Assembly: GCA_963729075.1 (NCBI GenBank)
Contig: CAVSMU010000017.1
Location: forward strand, 7,165-71,164
Source of the DNA: WHSW01 sp963729075
GTDB lineage: Bacteria > Actinomycetota > Thermoleophilia > Solirubrobacterales > 70-9
Length of the DNA stretch: 64,000 bases
Reading direction: 5' to 3'
How positions within the stretch are numbered: position 1 is the first letter of the stretch; each line of letters starts with the position of its first letter. Positions 24,605 through 33,986 of the stretch are shown piece by piece. The notes beneath the pieces are model-generated. The model saw only the letters and a program-made list of their open reading frames with translations. It did no database searches and was not told where the DNA came from. The position numbers and the translations under genes were made by a program.

Positions 24605-26035
24605 GTGAAGCGGGCGGCTCCGGTCATCTACGCTGCCACGATCGTGCGCGCTCGCCTCACCCTGCTGCTCGTCTGCTGCGGCGTGACGGCGGTCGGCGTC
24701 GCGAGCGCCTCCGGCGACCCGTCCGCAGGCACGCCCCGCGCGACGAGCCTGCGGCCCTGCGGTGACGTCCCGTGGTTGAAGGAGTTTCGCTGCGGCTCGC
24801 TCGAGGTCCCGTTCGAGCGCGCGGATCCCTCTTACGGCGCCACCCGGGTCGCGTTCGCGGTCCGCACGCGGGATCGTGCGGAACGCCCGTCGCGGGGCAC
24901 GATCTTCGCCCAGGAGGGCGGCCCCGGGTTCTCGAGCACCTCGAGCGCGAGGTTCTACGTGGAGCTGTTCGGCGATCTGCTGCGACGCCGAGACCTCGTG
25001 GTCGTCGACATGCGCGGCACCGGGCGCTCGCAGCGGCTCGACTGCCCGAACCTCCAGCACGGGGTCGGAGCGGAGTCGCTCACGCTCTCGCAGTGCGCCC
25101 GCCGGCTCGGCCGGCGCTTCGTCTCCTACCGATCGTCGGCGGCCGCCGACGATCTCGACGCCGTCCGGCGGGCGCTCGGCCTCAACCGGATCACCCTCTA
25201 CGGCGACTCCTACGGCACCTTCCTCGCCCAGTCCTATGCCTTCCGCCACGGCGAAACCCTCCGGGCGCTGGTGCTCGACTCCGCCTACCCGGCAATCGGC
25301 GAATCTGCGTGGTACGGAAGCCTGATCCGGACCGGCAACCGCTCGCTCGAGCTCGCATGCCGGCGCTCGCCGAAATGCTCGGGCAACGCCGGCCGACGGC
25401 TGCGGCTACTGGTCGACTACCTGCGCAGGACCGGCCGCGGGGTCGAGGGGCTGCTGGAGGCGTTCGGTGGCGCCACGTACGGGACCCCCGGGTCCTACGT
25501 GCGGATCGACCGCGCGGGAACGGAGCTGCGCCGGGGCAACCCGAGGCGCTGGAGGTCGCTAACGCGGTCGGTCGCTCCCGACTCCGGTAACCCGCTCTAC
25601 TACGTGCGCGCCGGCGAGCTCGTCGTCGGGTGCAACGACTATCCGATGATCTGGAACAAGCAGGCGAGCGAGCCCGAGCGCCGGCGCCAACTCGAGCGGG
25701 CGATCCGGCGCCACCCCGACAACTTCGGGCCGTTCCGGCCGCGTGAGATCGCTCATTCCCCCTCGTTCGGCTACCTCGAGTGCCTCACCTGGCCGCCGCT
25801 TACCGGCGTATACGAGCCCCCGATCTCACCGGGCGACGAGCCGACGACCGCCCCGGTGCTGGTCGTCTCGGGTGAGATGGACAACCTGACAACGCCGCAG
25901 GAGGGCCGCTGGGTCGCGCGCCTGTTCCCGAACGCCACCCGGTTCGTCGCTCGCAACGCGGGCCACACCGACGCGCTGATCAACACCGGCGGGCGCGCCG
26001 CCCAGGAGATCCGGGGCTTCATCCGCGAGCACTGA
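24605..26035 (+). CDS. Secreted alpha/beta hydrolase with TAP-like C-terminal domain
   Basis: A 476-residue protein whose N-terminal hydrophobic core (LTLLLVCCGVTAVGVASA) is a signal peptide; a GTG at 24644 would give a more standard signal sequence. The catalytic domain has QEGGPGFSSTSS, VVVDMRGTGRSQ, the nucleophile elbow GDSYGTF (serine near residue 202) and the C-terminal VVSGEMDNLTTPQEG and ARNAGHTD segments that supply Asp and His. The layout matches tripeptidyl-aminopeptidase/proline-iminopeptidase-like hydrolases of actinomycetes. It probably cleaves peptides outside the membrane. Its stop overlaps the next ATG by one base. Confidence 0.88.
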   Translation: MKRAAPVIYAATIVRARLTLLLVCCGVTAVGVASASGDPSAGTPRATSLRPCGDVPWLKEFRCGSLEVPFERADPSYGATRVAFAVRTRDRAERPSRGTIFAQEGGPGFSSTSSARFYVELFGDLLRRRDLVVVDMRGTGRSQRLDCPNLQHGVGAESLTLSQCARRLGRRFVSYRSSAAADDLDAVRRALGLNRITLYGDSYGTFLAQSYAFRHGETLRALVLDSAYPAIGESAWYGSLIRTGNRSLELACRRSPKCSGNAGRRLRLLVDYLRRTGRGVEGLLEAFGGATYGTPGSYVRIDRAGTELRRGNPRRWRSLTRSVAPDSGNPLYYVRAGELVVGCNDYPMIWNKQASEPERRRQLERAIRRHPDNFGPFRPREIAHSPSFGYLECLTWPPLTGVYEPPISPGDEPTTAPVLVVSGEMDNLTTPQEGRWVARLFPNATRFVARNAGHTDALINTGGRAAQEIRGFIREH

Positions 26036-26922
26036 TGGGTTCCGCCAGCGCCAAGCCCCTGCTCGCAGTCGACGCCCCGTCGATGCTGTTCCGCGCGTTC
26101 TACGCGCTCCCCGACTCGATCAAGGGTGCCGACGGCAAGCCGGTGAACGCGCTCCTCGGCACGACCAACCTCGTGTTGCGCGAAGTCGAGGACTACGACC
26201 CGCGCGCCGTGGTCCTCTGCTTCGGGCCCGACGCAGCCGACTACCGGGTCGAGCTATACGACGGCTACCACGCCGACCGCCCCGAGGTCCCCGACGACCT
26301 CGCGCCGCAGTTCGCCGCCTGCGAGGAGTACTTCGGCGCCTTCGGCTGGACCGTCGCGATCCACGACACGCTCGAGGCCGACGACCTGCTCGGCTCCTAC
26401 GCGAGCCTCGAGGAGGCTGCCGGCGGCGAGGCGCTGCTGCTGACGGGCGACCGCGACCTCTACCAATGCGCGTCGGAGCGCACCACGGTGCTGTACGTGC
26501 GCACCGGCGGCCGCGGCGCCGAGCAGGTGACCCCGGAGGAGGTCCGCAAGCGATACGGGATCGATCCCGAGCAGGTGCCCGACTTCATCGCCCTGCGCGG
26601 CGACCCGTCCGACGGGATCCCCGGCGCCAAGGGCGTCGGCGAGAAGACGGCCGCCGAGCTGCTGCGCGCACACGGCTCGCTCGAGGGGGTGCTGGAGCAC
26701 GCGATCCGCGAGCGCCGCCCGGCGCTGCGCACGGCGCTCCTCGACTCCCACGACCAGCTGCTCGCCTACAAGGACATCGCAACCCTGCGCGACGCGAAGG
26801 TCCGGCGACCGCGCAGCAAGCGAACGGACTGGAAGGGTGCAGCCGCGGCGGCGCGCGAGCGCGGGATGAACCGGCTCGCCGACAGGCTCCAGAAGCTTGG
26901 ATCGGACCGAGGCACGCGATAG
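26035..26922 (+). CDS. Stand-alone 5'-3' exonuclease (PolA N-terminal/FEN family)
   Basis: A 295-residue protein equal to the 5' nuclease domain of DNA polymerase I. Acidic metal-binding residues are in LLAVDAPSMLFRAFYALP, the TLEADDLLG segment and LLLTGDRDLYQ. The helix-hairpin-helix is GDPSDGIPGAKGVGEKTAAELL. It removes RNA primers and flaps. The ATG overlaps the TGA of the hydrolase gene (TGATG), so translation may be coupled even though the functions look unrelated. Confidence 0.93.
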   Translation: MGSASAKPLLAVDAPSMLFRAFYALPDSIKGADGKPVNALLGTTNLVLREVEDYDPRAVVLCFGPDAADYRVELYDGYHADRPEVPDDLAPQFAACEEYFGAFGWTVAIHDTLEADDLLGSYASLEEAAGGEALLLTGDRDLYQCASERTTVLYVRTGGRGAEQVTPEEVRKRYGIDPEQVPDFIALRGDPSDGIPGAKGVGEKTAAELLRAHGSLEGVLEHAIRERRPALRTALLDSHDQLLAYKDIATLRDAKVRRPRSKRTDWKGAAAAARERGMNRLADRLQKLGSDRGTR

Positions 26923-26973
26923 GTCCCCGTCACCGGATCGGCGGCCGGGGTCGCGCAGGCGCTGGCGCAACGG

Positions 26974-27148
26974 ATGCGCGAGGCACGGGAGCGACGGGCC
27001 GCGAGCGCGGAGCCGGCCGCCCGCCGCGCCGGCGCCGGCCGGCGACGCGCGCATCGCCGAGCTCGAGCGGCTCGCGAAGTTGCGTGACTCCCGGGTGCTG
27101 ACCGACGAGGAGTTCGCCGCCGAGAAGCAGCGCCTCCTCGGGTCTTGA
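26974..27148 (+). CDS. Small SHOCT-domain protein, probably frameshifted
   Basis: The C-terminal 30 residues (ARIAELERLAKLRDSRVLTDE, then EFAAEKQRLL) are a clear SHOCT domain, a short helical motif found in many actinobacterial proteins. The preceding 20-25 codons have coding character (MREARERRAASAEPA) only in a different frame, so one base is probably wrong in the GC-rich stretch near 27015-27045. The start is uncertain. A second SHOCT protein lies at the right end of the window. Confidence 0.5.
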
Positions 27149-27155
27149 GCCGGGC

Positions 27156-28184
27156 TCAGCCGGCGGCCGCGGCCGTGTTCGCGGTCGCGGCGGAGCGCAC
27201 GATCGCTCGCGCCTCGCGGAAGGTCACCAGGCGCCCGCTGTCGGTGTCGATCAGCTTCAGGCGGACGCAGTGCACGCTGTCGCGGGCGGTGAGCACAGGT
27301 ACGTCGTCGAAGACCGGGTTCTCGTCGTGAGCCCGCTGGAGACTGTAGTTGGGGATCCGGGCGTTGAGGTGGTGGACGTGGTGAAGGCCGATGTTGCCGG
27401 TGAAGAACTGAAACACTTTCGGCAGCTTCAGGTAGGAGCTTCCGCGCAGGCCCGCCTCGGCATAGGTCCAGTTGCTCGAGTCCTCCCAGTAGACGTCCTC
27501 GAACTGGTGCTGGACGTAGAAGAGCCAGACGCCCGCCGTCGCAGCGATGATCGCGCAGGGCATCTGCACGAGCAGGAACGGAAACCAGCCGAGCAGCCAG
27601 ATCTGCAGCCCGAGGACGACGCCGAGCGCGATGTTGGTGAGCAGGACGCTGTTTCGCAGCCGGGGACGCTTCTCGGGCGAGGTCAGCCGCGGACCGATCA
27701 TGAGCGACCACAGCGGGCCGAGCCCGAACATCACCAGCGGGTTGCGAAACAACCGGTAGCCGAGCCGACCGCTCCACGACCTCGCGTAGTACTCCTCGAC
27801 GGTAAGCGTCGGCACGTCACCCTGCCCGCGGCGATCGAGATCGCCCGCGGTGCCGTGATGCACCGCATGGTCGTGGCGCCAGTTCGAGAACGGCTGCCAG
27901 ACCAGCAGCGCGCAGAAGCGGCCGAACCAGCGGTTGGCTCGCTTCGACGGGAGGAAGGAGCCGTGGGCGCAGTCGTGGAACACGATGAACGTGCGCAGCA
28001 GGAACCCGCCGGCCGGGATCGCGAGCGCGAGCGCGATCCAGAGCGAGACGTCGAGGGCGAAGTACATCCCGACGTACAGCGCCAGGTAGGGCACGACCGA
28101 GGTCGCGATGTCGAACAGGCTCCAACCGAGCCGCGGGCGGGCGTAGGGAGCCAGCGCCTTCTGCCAATTCGTAGTGTTGCTCAT
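27156..28184 (-). CDS. Membrane fatty acid desaturase
   Basis: A 342-residue di-iron desaturase. The three His clusters are present: HDCAH (residues 70-74), HDHAVHH (104-110) and a late HHVHH followed by LNARIPNY. A further QHQFEDVYWE segment is typical. Hydrophobic hairpins (VPYLALYVGMYFALDV, WIALALAIPAGG, LGVVLGLQIWLLGWFPFLL) anchor it in the membrane. It inserts a double bond into an acyl chain, adjusting membrane fluidity; acyl specificity cannot be read. The ATG after GGGGG is preferred over an upstream in-frame ATG. Confidence 0.92.
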   Translation of the reverse strand: MSNTTNWQKALAPYARPRLGWSLFDIATSVVPYLALYVGMYFALDVSLWIALALAIPAGGFLLRTFIVFHDCAHGSFLPSKRANRWFGRFCALLVWQPFSNWRHDHAVHHGTAGDLDRRGQGDVPTLTVEEYYARSWSGRLGYRLFRNPLVMFGLGPLWSLMIGPRLTSPEKRPRLRNSVLLTNIALGVVLGLQIWLLGWFPFLLVQMPCAIIAATAGVWLFYVQHQFEDVYWEDSSNWTYAEAGLRGSSYLKLPKVFQFFTGNIGLHHVHHLNARIPNYSLQRAHDENPVFDDVPVLTARDSVHCVRLKLIDTDSGRLVTFREARAIVRSAATANTAAAAG

Positions 28185-28347
28185 CCCCCGATCACTTTCC
28201 TTTCGTCGGCCCCTGACACTCGGACGCCGGTACGACACGACGCGCGAGCGATGGCCGGGGCACATTTAGAGGTGCCGTGGGTTAGGTGACCCTACTACCT
28301 CTTGGGGCCGATCGAGAAACGCGACCACTTTCAGGAACTCGTTTCGG

Positions 28348-28374
28348 CTCGGCGCCGCTGACCGCGGCGCCGAG
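28348..28374 (-). terminator. Perfect 11-bp GC stem after the lipoprotein gene
   Basis: CTCGGCGCCGC (28348-28358) and GCGGCGCCGAG (28364-28374) pair perfectly around a five-base loop. The hairpin starts 21 bp past the end of the minus-strand lipoprotein gene and lies before the desaturase gene. No U-tract follows, as is common in GC-rich actinobacteria. Confidence 0.6.
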
Positions 28375-28394
28375 GCGAAGCTCCCGCTCTTCCG

Positions 28395-28859
28395 TCAGGC
28401 CGTGGGGCCCGCGAAGCACTCCTCGCTCAGGCCCATGGCCTCCGCCTGGCCGTTGACATCCTCGAACGCCGCCGGGTCGAATGCCGTGTTCGGATCCTCC
28501 TTGACCGCATCGCGGGCCGCGGTCGAGTCGGCGATCCACGTGTCCCAGTCGGCGGCCATGTCCTCGGGCGGCTCGAGCGTGTCCTGCTGGCCGATCCAGG
28601 CCGTGTAGTGAGGGAGGACGTAGTCCTTCACCACGGTGCGCACCTGGACGGGATCGGGGTCGGCCTTGAGCCCCTCCTCCTCGAAGCCGGCCTGGATCGC
28701 ATCGTTGTGCTCCTTGCAGATCGCCTCGGCCTCGGAGGCCAGCTCGGTATCCGTGAGCGCGCTCGAGCTCGCCTCCGACTCCTCGTCGTCTCCGCAGGCC
28801 GCGAGGCCGCCGAGCGCCAGGGTCGCCGTGACCGCCACAAGGACTGATTTCTTGCTCAT
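28395..28859 (-). CDS. Small exported lipoprotein of unknown function
   Basis: The 154-residue product begins MSKKSVLVAVTATLALGGLAACGDD, a signal sequence with lipobox LAAC; the Cys near residue 22 would be lipidated. The mature part is acidic and helical (ELASEAEAICKEHNDAIQAGFEEEG, DYVLPHYTAWIGQQDTLEPP) and has two further Cys that may form a disulfide. No family is recognised. GAGGAAAG provides the ribosome site. It diverges from the SRPBCC gene, 64 bp between starts. Confidence 0.8.
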   Translation of the reverse strand: MSKKSVLVAVTATLALGGLAACGDDEESEASSSALTDTELASEAEAICKEHNDAIQAGFEEEGLKADPDPVQVRTVVKDYVLPHYTAWIGQQDTLEPPEDMAADWDTWIADSTAARDAVKEDPNTAFDPAAFEDVNGQAEAMGLSEECFAGPTA

Positions 28860-28923
28860 TCGACTTTCCTCACTTTGTTGATGGATAAGATCGAAAAAGC
28901 TACATGATCTAGGGTGCGGCCGC

Positions 28924-29367
28924 ATGGCGATCGAGGGCTCGGCAAGCGCGGAGATCGGGGCGCCGATCAGCGAGGTCTACGCCGTCGCCGCCGACGTCGA
29001 GGGGTCACCGCGGTGGCAGCCCGAGATCAAGGTGGCCGAGTGCCTCGAGCGCGACGCCGACGGCAACCAGGTGCTCGTCCGCACCGAGACCGACGCCAAG
29101 GTGCGCAGGCTCGGCTCGACCCTGCGCTTCTCCTACGACGCGCCCACCCGGATCGCATGGGAGCAGGAGGACGGCGACCTGAAGTCGGTCGAGGGGAGCT
29201 GGATGCTCGACGATCTCGGCGGCGGGCGGACCCGCGCCACCTACTCGATGACCGTCGACCTGGGACGGATGCTCGGCATGGTCATCCGCGGGCCGCTGGT
29301 GGGCGTGCTTCGCGGCCAGCTCGTGGAGAGCATGCCCGGCAAGCTCAAGGAGTTCGTCGAGCGCTGA
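28924..29367 (+). CDS. SRPBCC (START-like) family protein
   Basis: A 147-residue polyketide cyclase/START-fold protein. Opening strand SASAEIGAPISEVYAVAADVEGSPRWQPEI is the classic SRPBCC entry with a tryptophan in the first helix, and LRFSYDAPTRIAWEQEDGDLKSVEGSWML gives the central strands. It ends in a long helix (GQLVESMPGKLKEFVER). It probably binds a hydrophobic ligand in the cytosol; the ligand is unknown. Confidence 0.85.
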   Translation: MAIEGSASAEIGAPISEVYAVAADVEGSPRWQPEIKVAECLERDADGNQVLVRTETDAKVRRLGSTLRFSYDAPTRIAWEQEDGDLKSVEGSWMLDDLGGGRTRATYSMTVDLGRMLGMVIRGPLVGVLRGQLVESMPGKLKEFVER

Positions 29368-29374
29368 GGTCGGG

Positions 29375-29731
29375 TCAGTCGAGCTCGGCGATCGCCTCCT
29401 GGTAGAACGCGAGCGCCTGAGCGACGCCCTCGCCCACGGCGGCGTCCACCACTCCGAAGCGCTCGACCACCTGGCCGGCACGGGTGTTGAGACGCTGGAA
29501 GTCGTCCTCGAGGCGCAGTGCGTTCATCTGCTCGTCGGATCCGCGCACGAGGATGAAACCGCCGAGGTCGCCCCCGTGCGGGGAGATGAGAACGACCTCG
29601 AAGCTCTCGACCGCCCCCGACTCCTGCTTGCTGCCGTAGTACGAAAGCGCCTCGTTGAAGACCTCGAGGCCCTTCTCCTCGCGTCCTCTCACCGGTGGTC
29701 CCCAACCGACGAACAGGCCTGCATCTGCCAT
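29375..29731 (-). CDS. Unknown 118-residue protein (YCII-like barrel possible)
   Basis: The protein begins MADAGLFVGWGPPVRGREEK and has alternating strand/helix character (VESFEVVLISPHGGDLGGFILVRG, then EQMNALRLEDDFQRLNTRAG). It resembles small alpha-beta barrel proteins in size only. No catalytic motif is seen. The start follows TTAGGAGGAGAC, a very strong ribosome site. It converges with the SRPBCC gene, seven bp apart. Confidence 0.68.
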   Translation of the reverse strand: MADAGLFVGWGPPVRGREEKGLEVFNEALSYYGSKQESGAVESFEVVLISPHGGDLGGFILVRGSDEQMNALRLEDDFQRLNTRAGQVVERFGVVDAAVGEGVAQALAFYQEAIAELD

Positions 29732-29803
29732 GTCTCCTCCTAACGGGTCGTGTGGTGGTGGTCTAACCGAGTGGGCCCGTGAACGCAAGCGATCGGTGCC
29801 GAT

Positions 29804-31390
29804 TCAGTCGGCCCGAGGCGAACCGGCGAGCTCGCGAATCGGGGCCCCGACCGCGAGGCTGCGCCTCAGGACCGGCGCGACCCGGTAGCGCTCCTCGCCG
29901 AGCTCGTCGTGCAGAGCGTCGAGGATCGAGACGACTTGTCGCACGCCCATCCGCTCGGACCATTCGAACGGGCCGCGGGGGTGGTTGACGCCGAGCTCGA
30001 GCCCCTTGTCGACGTCGGCGGCGGTCGCGTGGCCCGCGCCGACGAGGAACGCCGCCTCGTTGATCAGCTGCGCGACCACGCGCCCGGCCACCAGCCCCGG
30101 CGCGTCGCCGACCCGCTCGGGGATGCGCCCGGTCGAGGCGACGAGCTGCTCGGCGCGCTCGAGGGCCAGCGGCTCGGTCAGCCTCGTCGCGGTGATCTCG
30201 ACCGCGCGGGCCGTCTCGAGCGGCGCGGGCAGGTGAAAGCCGGCCGCCGCCGGATCCAGCCGATGCAGGGAGCCGTCGTGCAGGTGGCGCAGCCGCGGCG
30301 CGCCCCGAACGTCGGGGTGCGCCCCGAAGTCGACCACCAGCCACGGCGGCGCAGCGCCCTGCTCGCCGGCCACCGACCACCCGGCACGCCCGAGCTCGGC
30401 CCGAAGGGGATCGGCGAGCTCCGGGTCTCCGCGCACGAACAAGGGCCGCCCCTCGCCGCCGCCGGCCGGCGGGGGGTCGGGGTCGTCTGACCGGTGGCTG
30501 CCCTCGGCCCCGTCGTAGGAGTACCAGCCGCGACCGCTCTTGCGCCCGAGCCTCCCGGCGACCACCATTCGCGCCGTGAGCGGCGATGGCCGGTAGCGCG
30601 GCTCGCCGTACGACTGCCTGCTGAACGCCACCGCCACCGCGTGGTTCGTGTCGATGCCGATCAGGTCCATGAGCTCGAACGGGCCCATCCGGAAGCCGCC
30701 CACCAGGCGCATCACGCGGTCGATCGTCGCCGGCTCGGCGATCCGCTCCTCGGCGAGCTTCAGCGACTCCAGCGAGTACGGGCGGTTGCAGCGGTTGACC
30801 AGGAAGCCGGGCACGTCCGCCGCCGCGACGACGTGCTTGCCCATCGCCTCGCCAAGCGCGCGGGCCGTCCGCAGCGCCCGCTCGCCCGAGGCAGCCCCCG
30901 CGACCACCTCGACCAGCCTCATCACGGGAGCCGGGTTGAAGAAGTGCATCCCCACCACTCGCTCGGGCCCGGGAACGCCGGCGGCGATCTCGGTGACCGA
31001 GAGCGACGAGGTGTTGGTCGCGAGCACGCAAGCGGGATCGACGGCCGCCGCGACGGAGCCGAGCAGCTCCAGCTTCAGTTCCAGCCGCTCCGGCGCGGCC
31101 TCGATCACGAGCTCGGCCGGCGCGAGCTGCCCGAGGTCCGCGAGGGGCTCGATGCGCCCGCGCGCCGCGTCGGCCTCCGATCGCCCCATCCTGCCCTTCT
31201 CCACCTGGCGGTCGAGCGCGGCCTCGGCCGCCCCCAGGCCGCGCTCGAGCGCCTCGGCCACCGGGTCGTAGAGCAGCGTCCGGGCGCCCGAGACCGCGGC
31301 GAGCTGCGCGATGCCCGTGCCCATCGTCCCCGCGCCGAGCACGCCGACGGTCCGGGGTGGGGTGGTCGAGGGGCGAGCCGGCACCTCCAT
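29804..31390 (-). CDS. 3-hydroxyacyl-CoA dehydrogenase
   Basis: A 528-residue NAD-dependent beta-oxidation enzyme. The N-terminal Rossmann motif is GVLGAGTMGTGIAQ (residues 16-29). Family blocks VIEAAPERLELK, LATNTSSLSVTEIA, GMHFFNPAPVMRLVEVV and VADVPGF-like ADVPGFLVNRCNRPY follow, with a first C-terminal domain (FRMGPFELMDLIGID). A second copy of the C-terminal domain lies near the end (GRVVAQLINEAAFLVGAGHAT, NHPRGPFEWSERMG), giving the longer PaaH/FadB2-type layout. It probably oxidises 3-hydroxyacyl-CoA in lipid or aromatic catabolism. It diverges from the F420-enzyme gene. Confidence 0.92.
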   Translation of the reverse strand: MEVPARPSTTPPRTVGVLGAGTMGTGIAQLAAVSGARTLLYDPVAEALERGLGAAEAALDRQVEKGRMGRSEADAARGRIEPLADLGQLAPAELVIEAAPERLELKLELLGSVAAAVDPACVLATNTSSLSVTEIAAGVPGPERVVGMHFFNPAPVMRLVEVVAGAASGERALRTARALGEAMGKHVVAAADVPGFLVNRCNRPYSLESLKLAEERIAEPATIDRVMRLVGGFRMGPFELMDLIGIDTNHAVAVAFSRQSYGEPRYRPSPLTARMVVAGRLGRKSGRGWYSYDGAEGSHRSDDPDPPPAGGGEGRPLFVRGDPELADPLRAELGRAGWSVAGEQGAAPPWLVVDFGAHPDVRGAPRLRHLHDGSLHRLDPAAAGFHLPAPLETARAVEITATRLTEPLALERAEQLVASTGRIPERVGDAPGLVAGRVVAQLINEAAFLVGAGHATAADVDKGLELGVNHPRGPFEWSERMGVRQVVSILDALHDELGEERYRVAPVLRRSLAVGAPIRELAGSPRAD

Positions 31391-31430
31391 CGACGCAACA
31401 TAGCCGCGCCGTGCTAACGATCTCCAGCCG

Positions 31431-32399
31431 ATGAAGGTCGGCTACAAGCTCTTCGCCGAGGGCTACGGCCCACAGGAGCTCCTGCGCCAGGCCGTCGCCG
31501 CCGAGCGCGCCGGCTTCGACTTCGTCGAGGTCAGCGACCACTTCCACCCGTGGCTCTACGACCACGGTCACTCGGCGTTCGTCTGGTCGCTGCTGGGCTC
31601 GATCGCGACGGCCACCGACCGCATCGGGCTGGCGACCGGGGTCACCTGCCCCTCGATCCGCTACCACCCGGCCGTCATCGCCCAAGCCGCGGCGACCGTG
31701 GCCCTGCTGTCAGAGGGCCGGTTCACCCTCGGGGTCGGGGCGGGTGAGCAGCTCAACGAGCACATCGTCGGGCGAGGCTGGCCCTCGGTCACCGAGCGCC
31801 ACCAGCTCCTCCGCGAGGCACTCGAGATCATCCGCAAGCTCTGGTCCGGCGGTTATCACTCCTACGACGGCCGGCACCTGAAGCTCGAGGATGCGCGTGT
31901 CTTCGACCTGCCCGAGTCCCCAGTGCCGATCGTTGTCGCAATCGGGGGTCGGTCCGGGGCGCGGATCGCCGCCGATCTCGCCGACGGGATCTTCACGACC
32001 GATCCCGACCCGGACCTCGTCGGCGCCTACAAGGATGCCGGGGGATCGGGGGTGAAATACGGCGAGGTCCCGCTCGCCTGGGCTCCGGACGCCGACGCAG
32101 CCGCCGCGTCCGCCCACCGCATGTTCCGCTTCGGGCTCCTGAGCTGGAAGGTTCTCGCCGAGCTCGCCAACCCGATCAACTTCGAGGCCGCAGCCGAGTT
32201 CATCGACGTCGAGGACGTGCGTCGCGCCTTCGCCTGTGGCCCGGACGTCGACCGCCACGTCGAGGTCGCCCGCGAGTACGCCGAGGCCGGATTCGACCAC
32301 CTCGCGCTGGTCAACGCCGGCCCCGACCCGGACGGATTCTTCGCCTTCTTCGCCGACGAGCTCGCCGAGCCGCTGCGAGCGATCGCGCCCGGCCGCTGA
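31431..32399 (+). CDS. F420-dependent LLM-class oxidoreductase
   Basis: A 322-residue luciferase-like TIM-barrel protein. MKVGYKLFAEGYGPQELLRQ, VSDHFHPWLYDHGHSAFVW, ATGVTCPSIRYHPAVIAQ and GRFTLGVGAGEQLNEHIVG match the F420-dependent glucose-6-phosphate dehydrogenase-like subgroup (TIGR03557 type). It is expected to pass hydride between coenzyme F420 and an unknown substrate. Its presence implies that the host makes F420. No F420 biosynthesis gene is seen in the window. Confidence 0.9.
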   Translation: MKVGYKLFAEGYGPQELLRQAVAAERAGFDFVEVSDHFHPWLYDHGHSAFVWSLLGSIATATDRIGLATGVTCPSIRYHPAVIAQAAATVALLSEGRFTLGVGAGEQLNEHIVGRGWPSVTERHQLLREALEIIRKLWSGGYHSYDGRHLKLEDARVFDLPESPVPIVVAIGGRSGARIAADLADGIFTTDPDPDLVGAYKDAGGSGVKYGEVPLAWAPDADAAAASAHRMFRFGLLSWKVLAELANPINFEAAAEFIDVEDVRRAFACGPDVDRHVEVAREYAEAGFDHLALVNAGPDPDGFFAFFADELAEPLRAIAPGR

Positions 32400-32459
32400 G
32401 GCCGGGTCCCCGCGAGCGAGGCGCGTTTCCATCGCGATGCGCGATGATCCCTCATACGC

Positions 32460-33986
32460 ATGACGACGACCGAGCGCTCGGCCGATCACGTCGACGTCCT
32501 GATCGTGGGCGCCGGCCTGTCCGGCATCGGAGCGGGCTACCACCTCCAGGCTGAGTGCCCGCAGAAGACCTACGCGATCCTCGAGGCACGCGAGTCGATC
32601 GGCGGGACCTGGGACCTGTTCCGCTACCCGGGGGTTCGCTCGGACTCCGACATGTACACGCTGGGCTACCGCTTTCGTCCGTGGCCGGACGCGAAGGCGA
32701 TCGCCGACGGCCCCTCGATCCTCCAATACGTTCGCGACACCGCCGGCGAGCACGGGATCGACCGCAAGATCCGCTTCGGCCACCGAGTGGTCCGCGCCGA
32801 GTGGTCGACCGAGAGCGCGCGCTGGACCGTCGAGGCCGAGCGGTCCGATACGGGCGAGACGGTTCGGCTGACCTGCGGTTTTCTGCTGCTGTGCACCGGC
32901 TACTACCGCTACGACCGTGGCTACGCGCCCGAGTTCGAGGGCCGGGAGCGCTTCCGCGGCCCGATCGTCCATCCGCAGCACTGGCCCGAGGACATCGATT
33001 ACGCGGACAAGCGGGTCGTGGTGATCGGCAGCGGGGCGACCGCCGTGACCCTCGTCCCGGCGATGGCGAAGACCGCGGCGCACGTGACGATGCTGCAGCG
33101 CTCGCCGAGCTACATCGTCGCCCTGCCGGCCGAAGATCCGGTCGCCCGCGCGCTTCGCCGCCTGCCGGCCCGGCTGACCTATGCGTTGCTGCGCTGGAAG
33201 AACGTCCTGCTGACGCTGCTCAGCTTCCAGCTCAGCCGCCGTCGGCCCGAGCTGGTCAAGAAGCTGATCCGTAAGGGCGTGGAGCGCCGGCTTCCCGCGG
33301 ACTATCCGATCGACACGCATTTCAAGCCGCCCTACAACCCCTGGGACCAGCGGATGTGCCTGGTTCCCGACGCCGACCTCTTCGAAGCGATCTCAGCCGG
33401 GCGCGCGTCGGTGGTCACCGACCGGATCGCGACGCTGACCGAGGACGGCATCGAGCTCGGGTCGGGCGACCGGCTCGAGGCCGACCTGATCGTGACCGCG
33501 ACCGGGCTGAACCTCCACCCCCTCGGCGGCATGACGCTCGCCGTCGACGGCGAGAACGTCGCCCTATCGGAGCGGATGGCCTACAAGGGCACGATGCTCG
33601 GCGGCGTGCCCAACTTCGCGATGGCGCTCGGCTACACGAACGCCTCGTGGACGCTCAAGTGCGACCTCACCTGCGAGTACGTCTGCCGGCTGCTCAACCA
33701 CATGGACGAGCGCGGCTACCGCCAGTGCATGCCGGTGAACGATCCCTTGGTGGCCCCGGAGCCGATCATCGACTTCAACTCCGGCTACATCCTGCGCTCG
33801 ATCGAGAAGTTCCCGAAGCAGGGCTCGCGGCGACCCTGGCGCCTGTACCAGAACTACCCACTCGACATCCTCACGCTGCGCTACGGCAACGTCGACGACG
33901 GGGCGATGCGGTTCAGCCCGAGCCCGTCAGCGCCTCATGCTCGGGTGACGAGCCCGGCATCGGCGGCTACTCGTCCCGCGGGGTGA
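32460..33986 (+). CDS. Flavin-dependent Baeyer-Villiger-type monooxygenase
   Basis: A 508-residue FAD/NADPH monooxygenase. The FAD motif is IVGAGLSGIGAGYHLQ near residue 16. FRYPGVRSDSDMYTLGYRF is the typical second block. The Baeyer-Villiger fingerprint FxGxxxHxxxWP is present as FRGPIVHPQHWP, and the NADPH motif is VVVIGSGATAVTLVP. It probably inserts oxygen into ketones or related lipophilic compounds. The 3' end overlaps by 20 bp the end of a convergent small gene. Confidence 0.92.
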   Translation: MTTTERSADHVDVLIVGAGLSGIGAGYHLQAECPQKTYAILEARESIGGTWDLFRYPGVRSDSDMYTLGYRFRPWPDAKAIADGPSILQYVRDTAGEHGIDRKIRFGHRVVRAEWSTESARWTVEAERSDTGETVRLTCGFLLLCTGYYRYDRGYAPEFEGRERFRGPIVHPQHWPEDIDYADKRVVVIGSGATAVTLVPAMAKTAAHVTMLQRSPSYIVALPAEDPVARALRRLPARLTYALLRWKNVLLTLLSFQLSRRRPELVKKLIRKGVERRLPADYPIDTHFKPPYNPWDQRMCLVPDADLFEAISAGRASVVTDRIATLTEDGIELGSGDRLEADLIVTATGLNLHPLGGMTLAVDGENVALSERMAYKGTMLGGVPNFAMALGYTNASWTLKCDLTCEYVCRLLNHMDERGYRQCMPVNDPLVAPEPIIDFNSGYILRSIEKFPKQGSRRPWRLYQNYPLDILTLRYGNVDDGAMRFSPSPSAPHARVTSPASAATRPAG